From contig OX336343.1 of the NCBI GenBank assembly GCA_946902875.1, forward strand, positions 11,467,361-11,531,360: a DNA stretch of 64,000 nt, read 5' to 3'. The stretch is from Nematopogon swammerdamellus (lineage: Eukaryota; Arthropoda; Insecta; Lepidoptera; Adelidae). A program made the position numbers and the translations under genes. Below the pieces are notes generated by a model. It did no database searches, was not told the origin of the DNA, and worked only from the letters and a program-made list of their open reading frames with translations. This document shows positions 43,379 to 54,930 of the stretch, in pieces; position 1 is the first letter of the stretch, and every line of letters starts with the position of its first letter.

Positions 43379-44183
43379 GATGCAAATTGTTTTCCGTTCG
43401 AATTGTAGTATGTGACAAATTGCTGATTTTTATTCGTAGTGCGTGCTAGGCATTATAGTGTTTTGTGTCGACTAGCGTATTTATCTATAGAGAACCTAGC
43501 TAGAGAGATATATGTAGTTTCGTCGTGTGACTAAACAACTCCAGAGTTAAAAGCCAATTTTACTCTTAAATAAGGAAATATATATCTAAAAGGTTTATAT
43601 TTAGCATCGTGTTCTCTTCTTAATGGAACTTGGTGTCATTGTGGGTAGCATACTAAGTGGCAACCTAAAAAGCGTACCCATCGAACCGAGCCGAGACGAC
43701 GAGGCGGGGTCGCGGCGGGGCGGGGCCGGGCGGTGGTAAAGTCGACGTCGCCGGTCTAGTTCGCAAACTTCTAACTACGTAATTGGCTCAACATAATGAA
43801 GCAGCTGCGATCTTTGACACTTGCCCATATTGGCTGGACTGGAATGTCGCCGCTGGGACGGAGGCTTATCCACAACTTGAGCGGAAGCTGTAAACATACA
43901 GCTTAACAGCGGAATATCTCAAAACCATAGCACCTGCTTGAAACTTACCTTTGTGGTTAGATTATACTTCATATAACCTGATAACGTTATAACAATTATT
44001 TGAGCAGAGGGTGTTTGAAAAATGAACGTTCGAAATATCGAACACGTGTATTGTGGCGATGTGTGCAAATCTTTTAAAAACATTTAAAAATGTTTGCTGC
44101 TAGCGAAGATTGAATATAGTCTACGCCGGTTTTTGTTTGAATTGAAAGCTATATTCATAACATCCTATATATTTGTTACTATT
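43379..44183. other. Gene-free stretch with GC-rich block
   Basis: 43690-43760 is CpG-rich (GGGGTCGCGGCGGGGCGGGG). It is followed by AT-rich words TACGTAATTGGCTCAACATA. Possible regulatory element; nothing coding. Confidence 0.4.
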
Positions 44184-44232
44184 GCGGTCATTGTGGAATA
44201 CGTCATTGTGGAAGACGTCATTGTGGAAGACG
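44184..44232 (+). repeat. 18-bp tandem repeat
   Basis: GTCATTGTGGAAGAC-type unit three times, encoding VIVE(Y/D) repeats in one frame. Too short to judge as coding. Confidence 0.7.
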
Positions 44233-44329
44233 ACGACACTACCCGGAAAATGTCACATCAAATATTACGAATTCTTTGATGGGTCTACTAGTCACTTCTT
44301 GCTCTACATATTTTCAGCGATCGACCTAA

Positions 44330-44381
44330 AAGCCTCTTGGGATCGACCGGTCGATCGCGATCGACCGTTTGGGCACCACTG
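44330..44381. mobile_element. Possible hAT element terminus
   Basis: GGTCGATCGCGATCGACCG then TTTGGGCACCACTG. Read on the minus strand this is CAGTGGTGCCCAAA, a typical hAT terminus. The other end was not found, so the element is truncated or its partner end has decayed. Confidence 0.4.
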
Positions 44382-45136
44382 GTTTATAATGCGAAATATG
44401 TGCATAATACATTATAGTACACCTTGCCTTAAATTGCGTAATTATTATTTTGTAAATCAAAACACTTTTATAGCTAGGATATAAAAAAGATGAGGTGTCA
44501 TGCGACACCCGAAGTTTCTTACATACACTTTGTAAATCCAATTATTAATTTAATTTCGATCGGTATAAAGCCATCTACGCGATATTACTTTCAGCTTATA
44601 CAATGGCTCGACTTCAAAAGACGCTCATTGATGGCGCTGGGCAGTGCAGCCAACGCTGCGTGCGTGCGAGGAGAGTTGCAACTTCCCTTTGTACTTGCGT
44701 GACGGTTCACTATTTCTGATTTAGGTCCCCATCAGCTTCGCTTTAAAAAATTATACGCATGCAAATGCAACGTAATTTTCGTTGGTGAAATTGGTTCGCT
44801 CCTCTGGGACGCGAGACTCATACATCAAGCCGGCGTGTTCTGATCGGGCGAGGCGCGTTGAGGCGGACCACCAGTCCGCTAACTCTAGCTATAAAACATG
44901 AAATAGAGTATTTGCGGTGGTCGGAAAGTTATTTCGCCGCAGCGCTGTTAAGAAATGAAACGTCCAACTTGTGAAGGTAGCGTAACGAACATACGTACAC
45001 GAGCCGAGAATCGATCGCAAGTGCAAGGTGCTTAGGCAACTAGGTACGAGTACATAATAATATTAGACCGGTGCACTGGGAGACGAAGTGTATACACAAT
45101 ATGTAGAGTAACATCGCGCTTATATTATTGTTTTTA

Positions 45137-45700
45137 ACCCCAGGCGCAAAAAGAGGGGTGTTATAAGTTTAACGTGTGTACAGATGTTTTATCTCGCGAG
45201 CGCGGGTGAGCCATACTTGTAGTTGTAATGCGTATAGACACGCACTCCTGTGTGTGTAGCGTTAGCGCAGATAGCGCTCCCGAGCTTACACAGACAAAGA
45301 CAGTGTGCATGTATATTTACACATTTACACACACAAGCGTGGCTCACCCGCGCTCGTGAGATAAAACATCTGTATCTGTGTATCTGTCTGTGGCATCGTA
45401 GCTCCTAAACGGGTGGACAGTTTTTTTATTAGAAAGCGAGGGTGGTTCCTAGCTATGTGTTATAGTATCTCATCTGTGGCTATGTTAGTAATCAATATAA
45501 ATAAAGTAATTAGGTATGAAGTAATAAAACAATTACGTCTCACGTATGGACCGATTTGGATGAGTTTTTTTAAAAAAAGCTTGTAATAAAAGTTAAATTA
45601 CAAATTTAAAAACCCCCGACCCTTAAAAAGTAAAAATAATTTCCGTTTACTTACTTAAAGGAGTCGGGTGAGCGCTAAGTAAATAAAAAAAACCCGGCCA
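45137..45700 (+). mobile_element. Family G retroelement 3' region, second copy
   Basis: AACCCCAGGCGCAAAAAGAG, GGGGTGTTATAAGTTTAACG, then an inserted MITE (45180-45373), CTGTCTGTGGCATCGTAGCT, GGACCGATTTGGATGAG, CCGACCCTTAAAAAGT, GGAGTCGGGTGAGCGCTAAG. The order is the same as 14505-17010. Confidence 0.7.
45180..45373. mobile_element. MITE nested in family G, 34-bp TIRs
   Basis: The left arm ACAGATGTTTTATCTCGCGA followed by GCGCGGGTGAGCCA is inverted as TGGCTCACCCGCGCTCGTGA followed by GATAAAACATCTGT with one mismatch. 194 bp in all. Its interior is rich in TGTGT and TACAC words. Confidence 0.85.
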
Positions 45701-46150
45701 AGTGTACGTATGAGTAATTCATCAACCTAGAAACTCCTTTATATTCTCCACATTAAATAGCACTTCTAACTTAGTCTACATTTTGTGTGTACTAATGTGC
45801 ACGGAACCTAGGGCACGGGTTAGCCGTGCAGCGCGAACGGAACGGGGGCAGGTACACGCCTCATTCCGTGAGTAATGCATCAACTTCACCAACCCAGCCA
45901 GCGCCCAGCCGGCCGCGATCCTAAATTGCGGAATACCCGCATAAGCATCGGAGGCTCACTCACACCTCGCGACCGTCGCGCCTCACCACCTCCCCGCCTC
46001 CTCTTAGCTTCTTCCATATTAAGGCTGCACAGACACATTCCAACGACATCGGAACCAGAAGTAGTAGGTAGTCTGTATGGAGGAGAGTAGCAAATGAGTA
46101 CGGGAACGAGTCATAAATTGTGATTTTGTCTTATTTTGCAATTTCTATAA
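45701..46150. other. Gene-free stretch with CpG-rich part
   Basis: CCGGCCAAGTGTACGTATGA (about 45694) is the family B-type start. 45810-46010 is CpG-rich and has an unrecognised 71-codon frame. Confidence 0.4.
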
Positions 46151-46358
46151 CCCGACTACGGCGAAGCCACCTACTGCAGAGTCAGGCAGTAGGTGGGTCT
46201 TCGTGCCTTACTTGCTGCTTGAGAATTATGTTGTCCTAGTACTTTGCTAAACGTGGTGGTCGGTGTTGTGCTGTAATTTACCAGAGTTCTTGCAGCACAA
46301 AACCGATTACTCTGCTTACCTGGATGGTCAGGATACAGCGTGTGGTATGTATTTAATT
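46151..46358 (+). mobile_element. Family D repeat, 5'-truncated
   Basis: GTAGGTGGGTCTTCGTGCCT, TACTTGCTGCTTGA, AACGTGGTGGTCGGTGTTGT, GATTACTCTGCTTACC, GGATACAGCGTGTGGTATGT. Confidence 0.8.
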
Positions 46359-46518
46359 TATAAATTACCTACATTGTATATATAAAAAAAAAAAAAAAAG
46401 AATTGCATCATTACTTTTTTAATATTGTTATTTAAATAAACTCTTATCAGTCTTACATATTTGGCCAGGTGACTTTGTTATTGTTTATGAATTTTTTTCT
46501 CTACATACTCTTTCAGTA

Positions 46519-46692
46519 AGTACGCTACAGCGCAGCGCAGTAAATCGGGCATTAGAAAGAGACAATCCGGTTATAGAGTTTCCTCCCTGTGTCACAGAGA
46601 CGTGCGAGTTAGTGCGACAGAGACGACGCTCTTAACCGGATTGTCTCTTTCTAAAGTCCGATGTACATTATTTACTGCCGCGTACTGTACGT
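46519..46692. mobile_element. MITE, AGAAAGAGACAA family, copy 2
   Basis: Outer arms GTACGCTACAGCGCA and GCAGTAAAT (left) with ATTTACTGCCGCGTACTGTAC (right). Inner arms TTAGAAAGAGACAATCCGGT and ACCGGATTGTCTCTTTCTAA are perfect. The centre repeats GACGTGCGAGTTAGTGCGAC-like words. Related to 5197. Confidence 0.8.
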
Positions 46693-49600
46693 GCTTGTAC
46701 GTTTAGTGTTTCCGCCAGTTTAGTTCTTTGTGTAGATCACCTTCTATAAAATATGCTTCAGTTCACACAGAAGACAAAATAATGTTTAATGTGTGATTTG
46801 ACTCTTACCAAGTCTTTGTGTTAAATAAAGATTCAACCACTTAAATATAAGTTAAGGTTGGAAGATCGTATTCTCGCTTAATAAAACATTCAAGAGTACA
46901 CGAAGACGCTTTCAGTTCAACTCTACATATAAAACCTTTCGAATCGTTCTAAAATTCAGTGAATTTGCACCGAATCGTGAAATAAAACCTAAACCGACGC
47001 GACAATTCGCTGAACTAAAAATGCAATTGAAAGACTTGGAGTGTGGAGTTTCGAAAATTCGATTGAGCGAACGCTCTAGTACAAAAAGTGGTTACATAAA
47101 TGAATTTTCATGCAGCGGTCCAGCCTACACGAGGCGGAGAGTGGATAGGACAGGAGGTGCGCTGTGGGGAGAGGAGGCTGTAGAGAGGCTATATAGATAG
47201 ATACAGAATAGACGAAATTATACACACTCATGTACATACACAAAACATAATAGTCAAAGAAACACTTACCGACGGACGTGTCTGTCCGTCTGTCCAGAGT
47301 CAAACGGCTGAGCCGCTTGACTCGGATCCTCGCTTTTTGCACGGACACGTACGCGTACAGTCGCCTCTGAAAATGGAGATATAGGTATGTACTACAATCT
47401 TGTACGTTATCAAACATCCACACTATACTATAATTATTTCTTACTGACCCATGCCGCAATAAACGCCACTACAAGATACAACTCGTTTTATGGCTCAAAC
47501 CCATTGTCTTCAATGGCAGTCTGAATGATTTATAGCTAGAAGGCTCAGCACGGCTTAACTTTACTAGAGCTGTGTGAACTATTTATACAAGGTTCTACAG
47601 GGCTACGTCTGAACTTTTAAAACCGACCGTAGAGAGACATGCCTGTAGGTAAGTACGTACGCATGTTGATATACACATATTAAATTTACATTTATCTGGT
47701 GAGCAGCAAATGTAATGTGGAACGCGAAGAGAAAAGATTGGATAAATACAATAAATTAAACCTTGTCCTTTTTAACATGAAATTTTAGCACGATGGCGTT
47801 GGCTTTTACAATATTCTTATTTTTTTTACAACAGTAATTCACACTGACAACCGACTCACAATGAGCCTGGGAACTTCGCCAATGTTCACGTTATAAGAAT
47901 TTGCGTGTAACAATCTTCAACAAAGGCCGATACGAAGTTGGCCAACATTGATATCGCTACTTTTGCGTATAAACTCGCAAGCAAACACAATAACGGTTAT
48001 ACGTTAAATTTATTTAAAGCTAAGTTAGGAAAATTCAAACTTTCGCACAACAAAACTTTGCGAAAACTCGTCAGGTTTCAGTAGGAGTTACGCGAAACAC
48101 TTTTCACATATTAAAATATGTACCTACGTGTGTGTTTAGGTACCTCCACAGCACAACAATTCTGTTACCAACGTAAGGATTGAATTGGGGTTATTATGTA
48201 CACGACAGTTTGTAAATTTGTCGAAAATGCCTACAAAAAATATTTGCGAAATTTTTTATACTATTCCCATCACCATTATAGAGCGAGAAATTACTGAATA
48301 TGTTCCCAATAGCACTTCAATAGAAGCGCTTTTCAAACATCCATTTTTCTCGTCTCTAACGCTAATACGTATGAATGAGGCCGATCGACTAATCGCTCCG
48401 AAGCCCCAGTTCCACAAATTGTGCCGGACGCTCTCGTTTAACGAACTTTCGAAATCCACTTCGAACTTCGGACCGTATGAATTTCCAAAATTTCCTCGAG
48501 GTTTCCGGATAAATAACTGTCCAGAATAATTAAGCAGTTCCTTCGACAGACAGCCCGGCCACGGCGGCGCTGTTGGTGCTTCTCGGAGCTGCATTGGGCC
48601 TTGAACTCTGTTCTGAAAGAGAGAATAAAAAATAACATTTATTGTCATCATAAAAAAAGTAAAATAATATGCCTAGCTCAATATAAAAAAAGAACGGAAA
48701 AGTTACAACTGAAAACAAATGAATTAACTAATGACAATATGGGCCCAGATTGTAACAATAAATACACTAACTAGGCACACAAGAAATTATCAATACATAA
48801 ACAAAGACGAACAACTTCAATAATACCTGCTATAATAGTAAACACAAAGAAAGACAACACACAAAAGAAAGAGAAGAATAATAAAATATAATAAAATTAT
48901 TAAATAAAAACAGTTCTTGTCAGCTCAAAATCATAATATAAAAGAACGAAAGCACCTGGGATGTACGTACACACCAATTAGATATATTTTTTCCTTATTT
49001 TATATTTATTTATTCATAAGATAGGTAGCATAAAAAAACGCACAGTATACCAGGGCATTTTCAGTTCGTGTATCGATAATTAATTACATAACATTTACTA
49101 ACTAACCTTAAATTCACTCTATTATCGCAACTTGTTAAAATTTATATACTATTCATAACTGAGCGAATGCCTTCTTAATTATAATTACTAATTTATTCTC
49201 TGAATGTAATAAAATAAAACATGACAGACTCACCCAACAGCATCGCAATAAGGAAGTCTCCAAAGTACACAGAGCTTTAGATACAGTTGACTAACTCTAC
49301 ATGTGAACTACACTAGTGAAGAACAGCTCGGCGCGGAGCTAAGTCGCGAGAGAAGCGCTGGAAGGGCCCTCTCCCTGTAGGGTCATCCCTATTGTTTCTT
49401 GCTCTTTGCTTTGTGGAGAGCTCTCGCTTGCAATGAAGTGTGCTCTCGGCATACAACGCCAATTTTAACTTTAGCAGAAACGTGTGTTCCCTTTGAGTAA
49501 GTGTGTTGGAGAGAAATTGCGAGATCTCGGAATTTAACAAAGTTTGCACGCTTCGAGGACAACCGGCGGCATTATAATTTCATCTAATTTTGTTAATTAC

Positions 49601-49849
49601 TCGTATTTTTTTTCAGAATAACTGTTTCAGTTAGAGCTAGTAATTGAGTAATGACTTGAATAGTTCAGAGGTCACAAAGAGCCTTGTAGAGGTTACGAAA
49701 AGGGATGACCGCGAAGAAACTAAATATTATGAATTAAGATCTCTAGGAAGGGTCTAGATGTTAACCATGACGGTTCCCTGGTGGGTCTTTTCGGCTAGCC
49801 CTTGATAGAGTGCCGCTAGTGGATATACAAGTTGTAATTAAATTGTCTG
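46693..49849. other. Gene-free stretch with one possible exon
   Basis: Mostly AT-rich unique DNA. At 48595-48620 the minus strand has TTTTTTATTCTCTCTTTCAG, a good splice-acceptor consensus, followed by a region open in two frames for 100-plus bases and in a third to a stop at 48530. No frame matches a known protein, so no exon is called. Confidence 0.35.
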
Positions 49850-50240
49850 GCGGCCGGACGTGACGTCACCCTCCGCGCGCCGCCCCCCGCCCGCCCCGCT
49901 CCGTCTCGCCGCTCGTTACGAGCCGACTATTTGCTGTAAATTCCGAAAGTTACACTCAAGTTGTGGGAAGCGATACCATTTAATTTAATTAATTCGCGGA
50001 GTTCACACTCAGATGTTATCGAACGAGGAGCGATTAAAATTAAATAGTCAGCTATCTACCTACCTAATGCATATTATCACTAAGTCTTTTATAATGCGGC
50101 GAGTGTTCACTCGCGCCAGCTATCTGGATCATAACGGCGGCGAAGCGAACAGCTGGTGCTATACTCTCGCCACAGAGCAAGACATCGAGGAAGATGGCCG
50201 CGGATCGCTGCTCTGTGCCTCTCGCATTAGCTAGACTTAG
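49850..50240. promoter_or_regulatory. CpG-rich block beside TTAATTAATTCGCG motifs
   Basis: 49855-49915 is CpG/C-rich (CGCGCCGCCCCCCGCCCGCC). 65 bases on, TTTAATTTAATTAATTCGCG and GATTAAAATTAAAT supply homeodomain-type TAAT cores. Same arrangement as 1790-1995. A 73-codon frame across the right part is unrecognised. Confidence 0.25.
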
Positions 50241-50340
50241 ACGCTGCAGGTCGCTCCCATTTCTATTATTTCTCTTTCTTTTGATTTCCTAACGGGAACT
50301 TAATATAAATGAAGACCTGAAACACTGTATCTGTGTAATC

Positions 50341-50860
50341 CAGAGGTTCTCAAACTTATTTCGTCTACCGCCCACTTTGAGAATCAATTATTTTTAGCGC
50401 CAACCCCCCAAATTTTAACTTTACCTTTGAATTGGCTTTTGAAAATTCTTGGTAGCTATTTTTTAATTAGATTTTATTTCCTCGTTCGTTGTCAATTCTA
50501 TAAGTTCTTCCTCAAGCTGGGATGATACTGCTATGATGACATTTGAAAAAGGATTCAACACCGAGTCCGGTATTTCCAATTTTAAAATGTCCTGGAATTG
50601 TTCTTTGAAATCACTGTGGAGGTACTCCAAATGTTGGCAATAAACAAACAAGTCGTCGTTGTTGAAGGATTACTACTGATAAATTAGGAAAATTGAGAAA
50701 CTCACGTCTGCCGATATTCTTCTTGTGCAAGAAAATTAAAAATCAGCCATCGCCCCCTAAACCGCTTCAAACCCCCCAATTTTTTCTGGGCCCTTTACCG
50801 CCCCCCTGTAGGCCTCCAGCGCCCACAAGGGGGCGTTATTGCCCACTTTGACAAAGACTG
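50341..50860 (-). mobile_element. Non-autonomous hAT element with intact target duplication
   Basis: Perfect 8-bp direct repeats GTGTAATC flank it (50333-50340 and 50861-50868), the hAT target-site length. The left end is CAGAGGTTCTCAAACTT. The right end, read inward, is CAGTCTTTGTCAAAGTGGGC. Termini of this kind (CAG.GGTTCTCAAA) are those of Charlie-type hATs. The 520-bp element keeps a small transposase piece (50463-50651) and C-rich subterminal regions. Confidence 0.9.
50463..50651 (-). pseudogene. hAT transposase fragment
   Basis: 62 open codons: YCQHLEYLHSDFKEQFQDIL, LEIPDSVLNPFSNV, then QLEEELIELTTNEE. The pattern of an F/L-rich helix, then (I)PD.V.(N/D)PF, then LEEELIEL..NEE is the stretch before the dimerisation region of the Charlie/ZBED-type hAT transposases, which usually exceed 500 residues. 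Everything else of the protein is gone. It sits inside the hAT ends at 50341-50860. Confidence 0.75.
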
Positions 50861-50913
50861 GTGTAATCTAATGTATTTGTTTCCTGTTTGCAGAAAATAT
50901 AAACGTGAAACTG

Positions 50914-51031
50914 AACGTGGTGGTCGGTGTTGTGCTGCAACTTTCCAGATTTCTTGCAGCACAACACCGATTACTCTGCTTACCCTGATTGTCGGGATAC
51001 GGCGTGTGTGGTATGTATGTATGTACGTATA
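50914..51031 (+). mobile_element. Family D repeat, 3' fragment
   Basis: AACGTGGTGGTCGGTGTTGT, CTTGCAGCACAACACCGATT, ACTCTGCTTACCC, GTGTGTGGTATGTATGTATG. It lies 45 bases right of the hAT element. Confidence 0.8.
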
Positions 51032-52205
51032 AACACGTATGTGAGCATAGTAACTGAGATCGAGTAATACTCGTAACTTAATCGGTCACTAAGCGAGAGA
51101 ATCTCATGCGAAATACGCGCGCACACAATAACCGATACCGATGTATATACATATTAGCAATCGTCTAATAACAGTCTAACTAAACACCTATAGACCAAGG
51201 CCAGTGTGACCCATTGTGTGTGGACTAGCCTACGCCATGTTTCGCAAACAATTTGCCATTCAAACTGTGCGCGGACTGTGGATTTGAAGAGGTAGACGAA
51301 TACACGACAAAGGCATATCGCCTGTAGCTACACTCAACCCATTTCCATTTAACCGTGAAATCGTCTGCAGGCGCCGTCAGACAGATATAGCAGACTAGCA
51401 TAGCACTGACCACGAGAGAATTTGTCAAAAACGAAAGTACTGTGACGCTGTTATGGAATGGAATGGCGATATTTCTCAAAGATGTGCTGTTTTACTTAAA
51501 ACTCCAGAAATACATTCCAGCTCAGCTCCAGAAATACACTCACGTATACTTGGAATCAAATTATCAGCAGCATTTTATTTTACCAGAATTTCTTCTGTCT
51601 TTGTAATGAACATTTACATGTATAAAATATTTTAGGTAGACTTTTAGGCCTATTAGTGCGGCTGCAATGTGAGCCGCTTCTCAATTAGACGATCGTTTTT
51701 TCGCGTAATGAGCTACGAGTATCGGGCGGCCCGTGCTCTGGAACCCCGCCCCCGCCCCGCTCACGTGCCGCCCCCGCGCCGCCGCCCACACCGTCGCGTC
51801 GCCCGCCCGCCCCATATTGCCGCCCGCTGAGAACTGTGACAATGAAGCTGAGGAAATGAAAGCCGCCCTAATTCTAGGCACAGTTTCAGTTACAGTATTA
51901 TAACGAAGTCAGGAAATTTAAATTCCGATTTCACCTTAGGATTGCGACAACACTCGGACAATACAATAAATGACACAATACGAAAACAATGTTATGTAGA
52001 TCAACTAAATGTTTTGACAACAACCGCTCATAACAAAATGACGACATATTAATTTTATTGCAAGCGAAGCGGGTAAATACGCAAGCAGGTATACAGTTTT
52101 CTGAGAAATATATAAATAAATAAATAAATAAATAAAAAAAAAATTAAGATGAAGCATTTATTAGATTAGATTAAGATTAAGTTACGTAACTTTTGCGTTC
52201 TTGTT
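51032..52205. other. Gene-free stretch with GC-rich block
   Basis: 51720-51835 is C/CpG-rich (CCCCGCCCCCGCCCCGCTCA) and precedes AAATGAAAGCCGCCCTAATT. An AAAT tetranucleotide run is at 52106-52130. The rest is unique. Confidence 0.45.
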
Positions 52206-52208
52206 TTA

Positions 52209-53388
52209 GGGTGGGTTGCACCATCTAACTTTTACCATAACCAATCAGTCAAATCTCCGGTTAAGTGAAAATTGGGTTGCACCAGTTGACGGCAGTTAAA
52301 TTTACGTCATAACTTAACCTTAAACCTAAGCGCTCGAGTAGTGACCAGTTAAAGTAATAGTTACTGTCAATTTACGCATATTATAACCTCAAATGTCAAA
52401 CGATGTCTCTTCTCCTCCGTGATATATTTTTTGAAAGTAGTTCTTCCGAAGATGAAATGGATGTGGACTGTGGAGTACCTATGCAGTAAATGTGTGTGCT
52501 AGAAAACCCAGTAAATGTGCGTGCTAGAAAACCAAAGGTGTATTTTTCCAGAACGGATAGTAGGTTCACAAAGTGGGATGATAAGTCCTTCTTTTCGAGT
52601 ATGTATCGAAAAATCTGACGAAGGCGTTGGCCGAATACCTGGAGGAGTAATTATTCGCATATAACTGTTTATGACCTCACATGGCACCATTGCAATATAG
52701 CAGTCGAGTCAATTATTAGGTTAATATGTTAATGAGTGACCGACTCGTATACCTAGGTACCTCGTAGGTCGTATATAAAATGCACCATAGCATATAATTT
52801 GATCATAGCACCATAGGCTTTTATTTTACTTGAACATGTTAACGATTTATTCCTTGTTTTATTCTGTAGTTACAAATTTGTATGCAAAAATTTTCCTGCA
52901 CGTTCTGCATCATAAGTAAATCTGCGAAGTACGATTACACAAAGAGAATATAACCCTTATGTAAGTCTTTAAACCTACTGTTAATCCGTAAACTTAAAAA
53001 TGAATATAATTAATAACAGTGTAAACTTAAAAACATTAGAATATAACCCGCTGCGCTTTACTTTTTATTTACGACGACGCGGTAAGCAAACTTGTCGGTC
53101 AGCCGCCATCTTTATTTAACCGAGCGGCGTGCCATAGATATGAGTAATTTGCAACTGACAGTGACAGCACAGCTGTTGGTTTGGATTGTTGCCATTGAAA
53201 AAAACGTTTCCCTCAATAACTTTGGGTAAAATTATGCTTCATTAGGCTAGCAACTCTATTAACTTTAACTATAACCAATAATCTCGTGGTGCAACCCATC
53301 GTAGGGAATAGTCAAAGTTAACCATCTGGTCATGGTTATAGTTAATTTTAGCTATTACTACAACCGGGCTACTTGGTGCAACCCACCC
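52209..53388 (+). mobile_element. Harbinger-like DNA transposon, deletion derivative
   Basis: Termini GGGTGGGTTGCACCA (52209-52223) and TGGTGCAACCCACCC (53374-53388) are a perfect 15-bp inverted repeat. TTA flanks both sides (52206-52208, 53389-53391), the target duplication of PIF/Harbinger elements. Subterminal repeats of GGTTGCACCAG and TGGTGCAACCCA with AACTTTAACTATAACCA words occur at both ends. The 1180-bp body is too short for an autonomous copy, but it holds a transposase-like N-terminal remnant. Confidence 0.75.
52403..52614 (+). pseudogene. Putative Harbinger transposase N-terminal remnant
   Basis: An ATG at 52403 opens MSLLLRDIFFESSSSEDEMD and VDCGVPMQ, stopping at 52487. A 24-bp tandem duplication (CAGTAAATGTG(T/C)GTGCTAGAAAACC) follows. 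The frame resumes as RKPKVYFSRTDSRFTKWDDK then SFFSSMYRKI before another stop. An acidic start followed by a basic stretch and a W/F-DD-SF motif is how many insect HARBI1-like proteins begin. The catalytic region is absent. Recognition is by pattern only. Confidence 0.5.
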
Positions 53389-53535
53389 TTAGACTTTTAG
53401 CTTACGACTTTCGATGCGATGAAAATTCATTTCTTTCGTTCGATTGTATTTCTGGTTTTGGAAAGCCTCTCGTCCGATTGTTTGTTTCTCTACAGAAACA
53501 ATAAGCAACTATCAGAAGCGTGTGCGTCCAAAATA

Positions 53536-53840
53536 ACCGGCCAAGTGCGAGTCGAACTCGCGCACCGGGGGTTCCGTATCGCAATGTCATGATCAGCGCC
53601 ACTCACACCATCTATGGATTAGTTAAGATGCTTAATACTGTTTTCGGCAAATGACGCGCATACACTTTTAGTTTCTTGTATAGGGAACGCCCGTGAATTT
53701 TTACGTTTTCTTTTTTTTTAGATATAATAGATAAAAAAAAATGTCTTAGTTATATCGGCCATAATAACACATATTCTGTGAAAATTCACTTCAACGGGCT
53801 ACCTATTACGGTTCAAGAGATACAGCCTTCGGACAGACAG

Positions 53841-53874
<34 letters not shown>

Positions 53875-53938
53875 CGACAGACAGACGGCGTAGGCTTAGT
53901 AATAGGGTCCCGTACGAAGGATACGGAACCCTAAAAAA
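53536..53938 (+). mobile_element. Family B repeat, full length
   Basis: AACCGGCCAAGTGCGAGTCG, GCGCACCGGGGGTTCCGTAT, GGCCATAATAACACATATTC, GGGCTACCTATTACGGTTCA, (GACA)n at 53832-53885, GGCGTAGGCTTAGTAATAGG, GGAACCCTAAAAAA. Confidence 0.8.
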
Positions 53939-54599
53939 TTAAATGTTCTATGAGACAGACATGACAGCACAAAGTCTGTCGAGTGGCAATCACCACTGTC
54001 GCCAATGTAGCTTCTATGCACCTTGCAGTTTCTAATAGTTCGTTCCACTTTCACGAAATTGGCCGAGTGCGGGCCTGCGAGAGAGTGACAAAGATAGAAG
54101 TTTAGTATATTTGTACGATATTAAAGTACTTCATCACATTATATGGTTGTAGATTGTAGAGCACCTGCGGCGGCGTTCACGCTTTGGCTCCTAGCTCTAC
54201 ACTTTACACATAGAACGTATGTACTTTTTTATAGTAAGTTTGACATGTGGCGGTGACCTATAAGGTGTTTAACGACGCCCATGAACATTCGGTCGCAATA
54301 AATTATGGCATATAAAAAAAAACTCCATCCATGTATGCAATAAACCATACACGCAATAATCGGTATTATTTCGTTGTTCTGTTGGGGTTTCGATGTATCC
54401 GCAGATGTATCCAATGTCAGTTACTTACGTTCAATATAATATAGTTATCAGTTGGAGAATTTATTCTTAAATGGTTTAACTTTTTGGTGACCTAAGCGAG
54501 GCATCATGCCGGCATCTTATTGGCAACAAGCACATAAACTTTCAAATATTATGTAGTCAAAATACGTGACTGGGTCGAAGTATTATTCTATATTTATTT
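53939..54599. other. Gene-free stretch
   Basis: It contains a minus-strand LINE 3' end at about 54230-54315 (GCATGAACATTCGG-type words, CCTTATAGGTCACC and an A-rich tail). Otherwise unique. Confidence 0.45.
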
Positions 54600-54605
54600 A
54601 TACAT

Positions 54606-54772
54606 CCTTCCTTCCTCAAGGGTCCTTCAAGAGAGGCGTGAATAGGCACCTGTCAGGCCGGCATGGCATTCGCAACCCCCGCGTACGACCGAATGTCCAT
54701 GGGCGTCGTTAGACACCTTATGGGTGGCTTGCGTCATGCAAGCCTATGTCGCGCTTTCTATAAAAAAACATA
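54606..54772 (+). pseudogene. LINE ORF end and 3' UTR
   Basis: Open to a stop at 54710-54712: SFKRGVNRHLSGRHGIRNPR, then VRPNVHGRR. Then a 60-base UTR (CACCTTATGGGTGGCTTGCG, TATGTCGCGCTTTC) and ATAAAAAAACAT. Best copy of the 3' end for the LINE fragments at 2085, 3862, 5985, 13022 and 63157. Heavily 5'-truncated. Confidence 0.75.
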
Positions 54773-54930
54773 CATAGCGTCACGCCTGTTTCTCAGTGGG
54801 GTAGGCAGAGACAACGGATCTACACGTGTCACGATCCTGACACACCTCTGCCGCCTCTTCCACTCTCATAATGTTCTTCATACATTCTCATCGGTTACGG
54901 GTACTACGAACTTGACCCTTTTTCAGCACA
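54773..54930 (+). mobile_element. Family E repeat
   Basis: CATAGCGTCACGCCTGTTTC, TCAGTGGGGTAGGCAGAGAC, CTCTGCCGCCTCTTCCACTC, TCATAATGTTCTTCATACAT, TCGGTTACGGGTACTACGAA. Copies at 57655 and 63535. Class unknown, non-coding. Confidence 0.65.
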
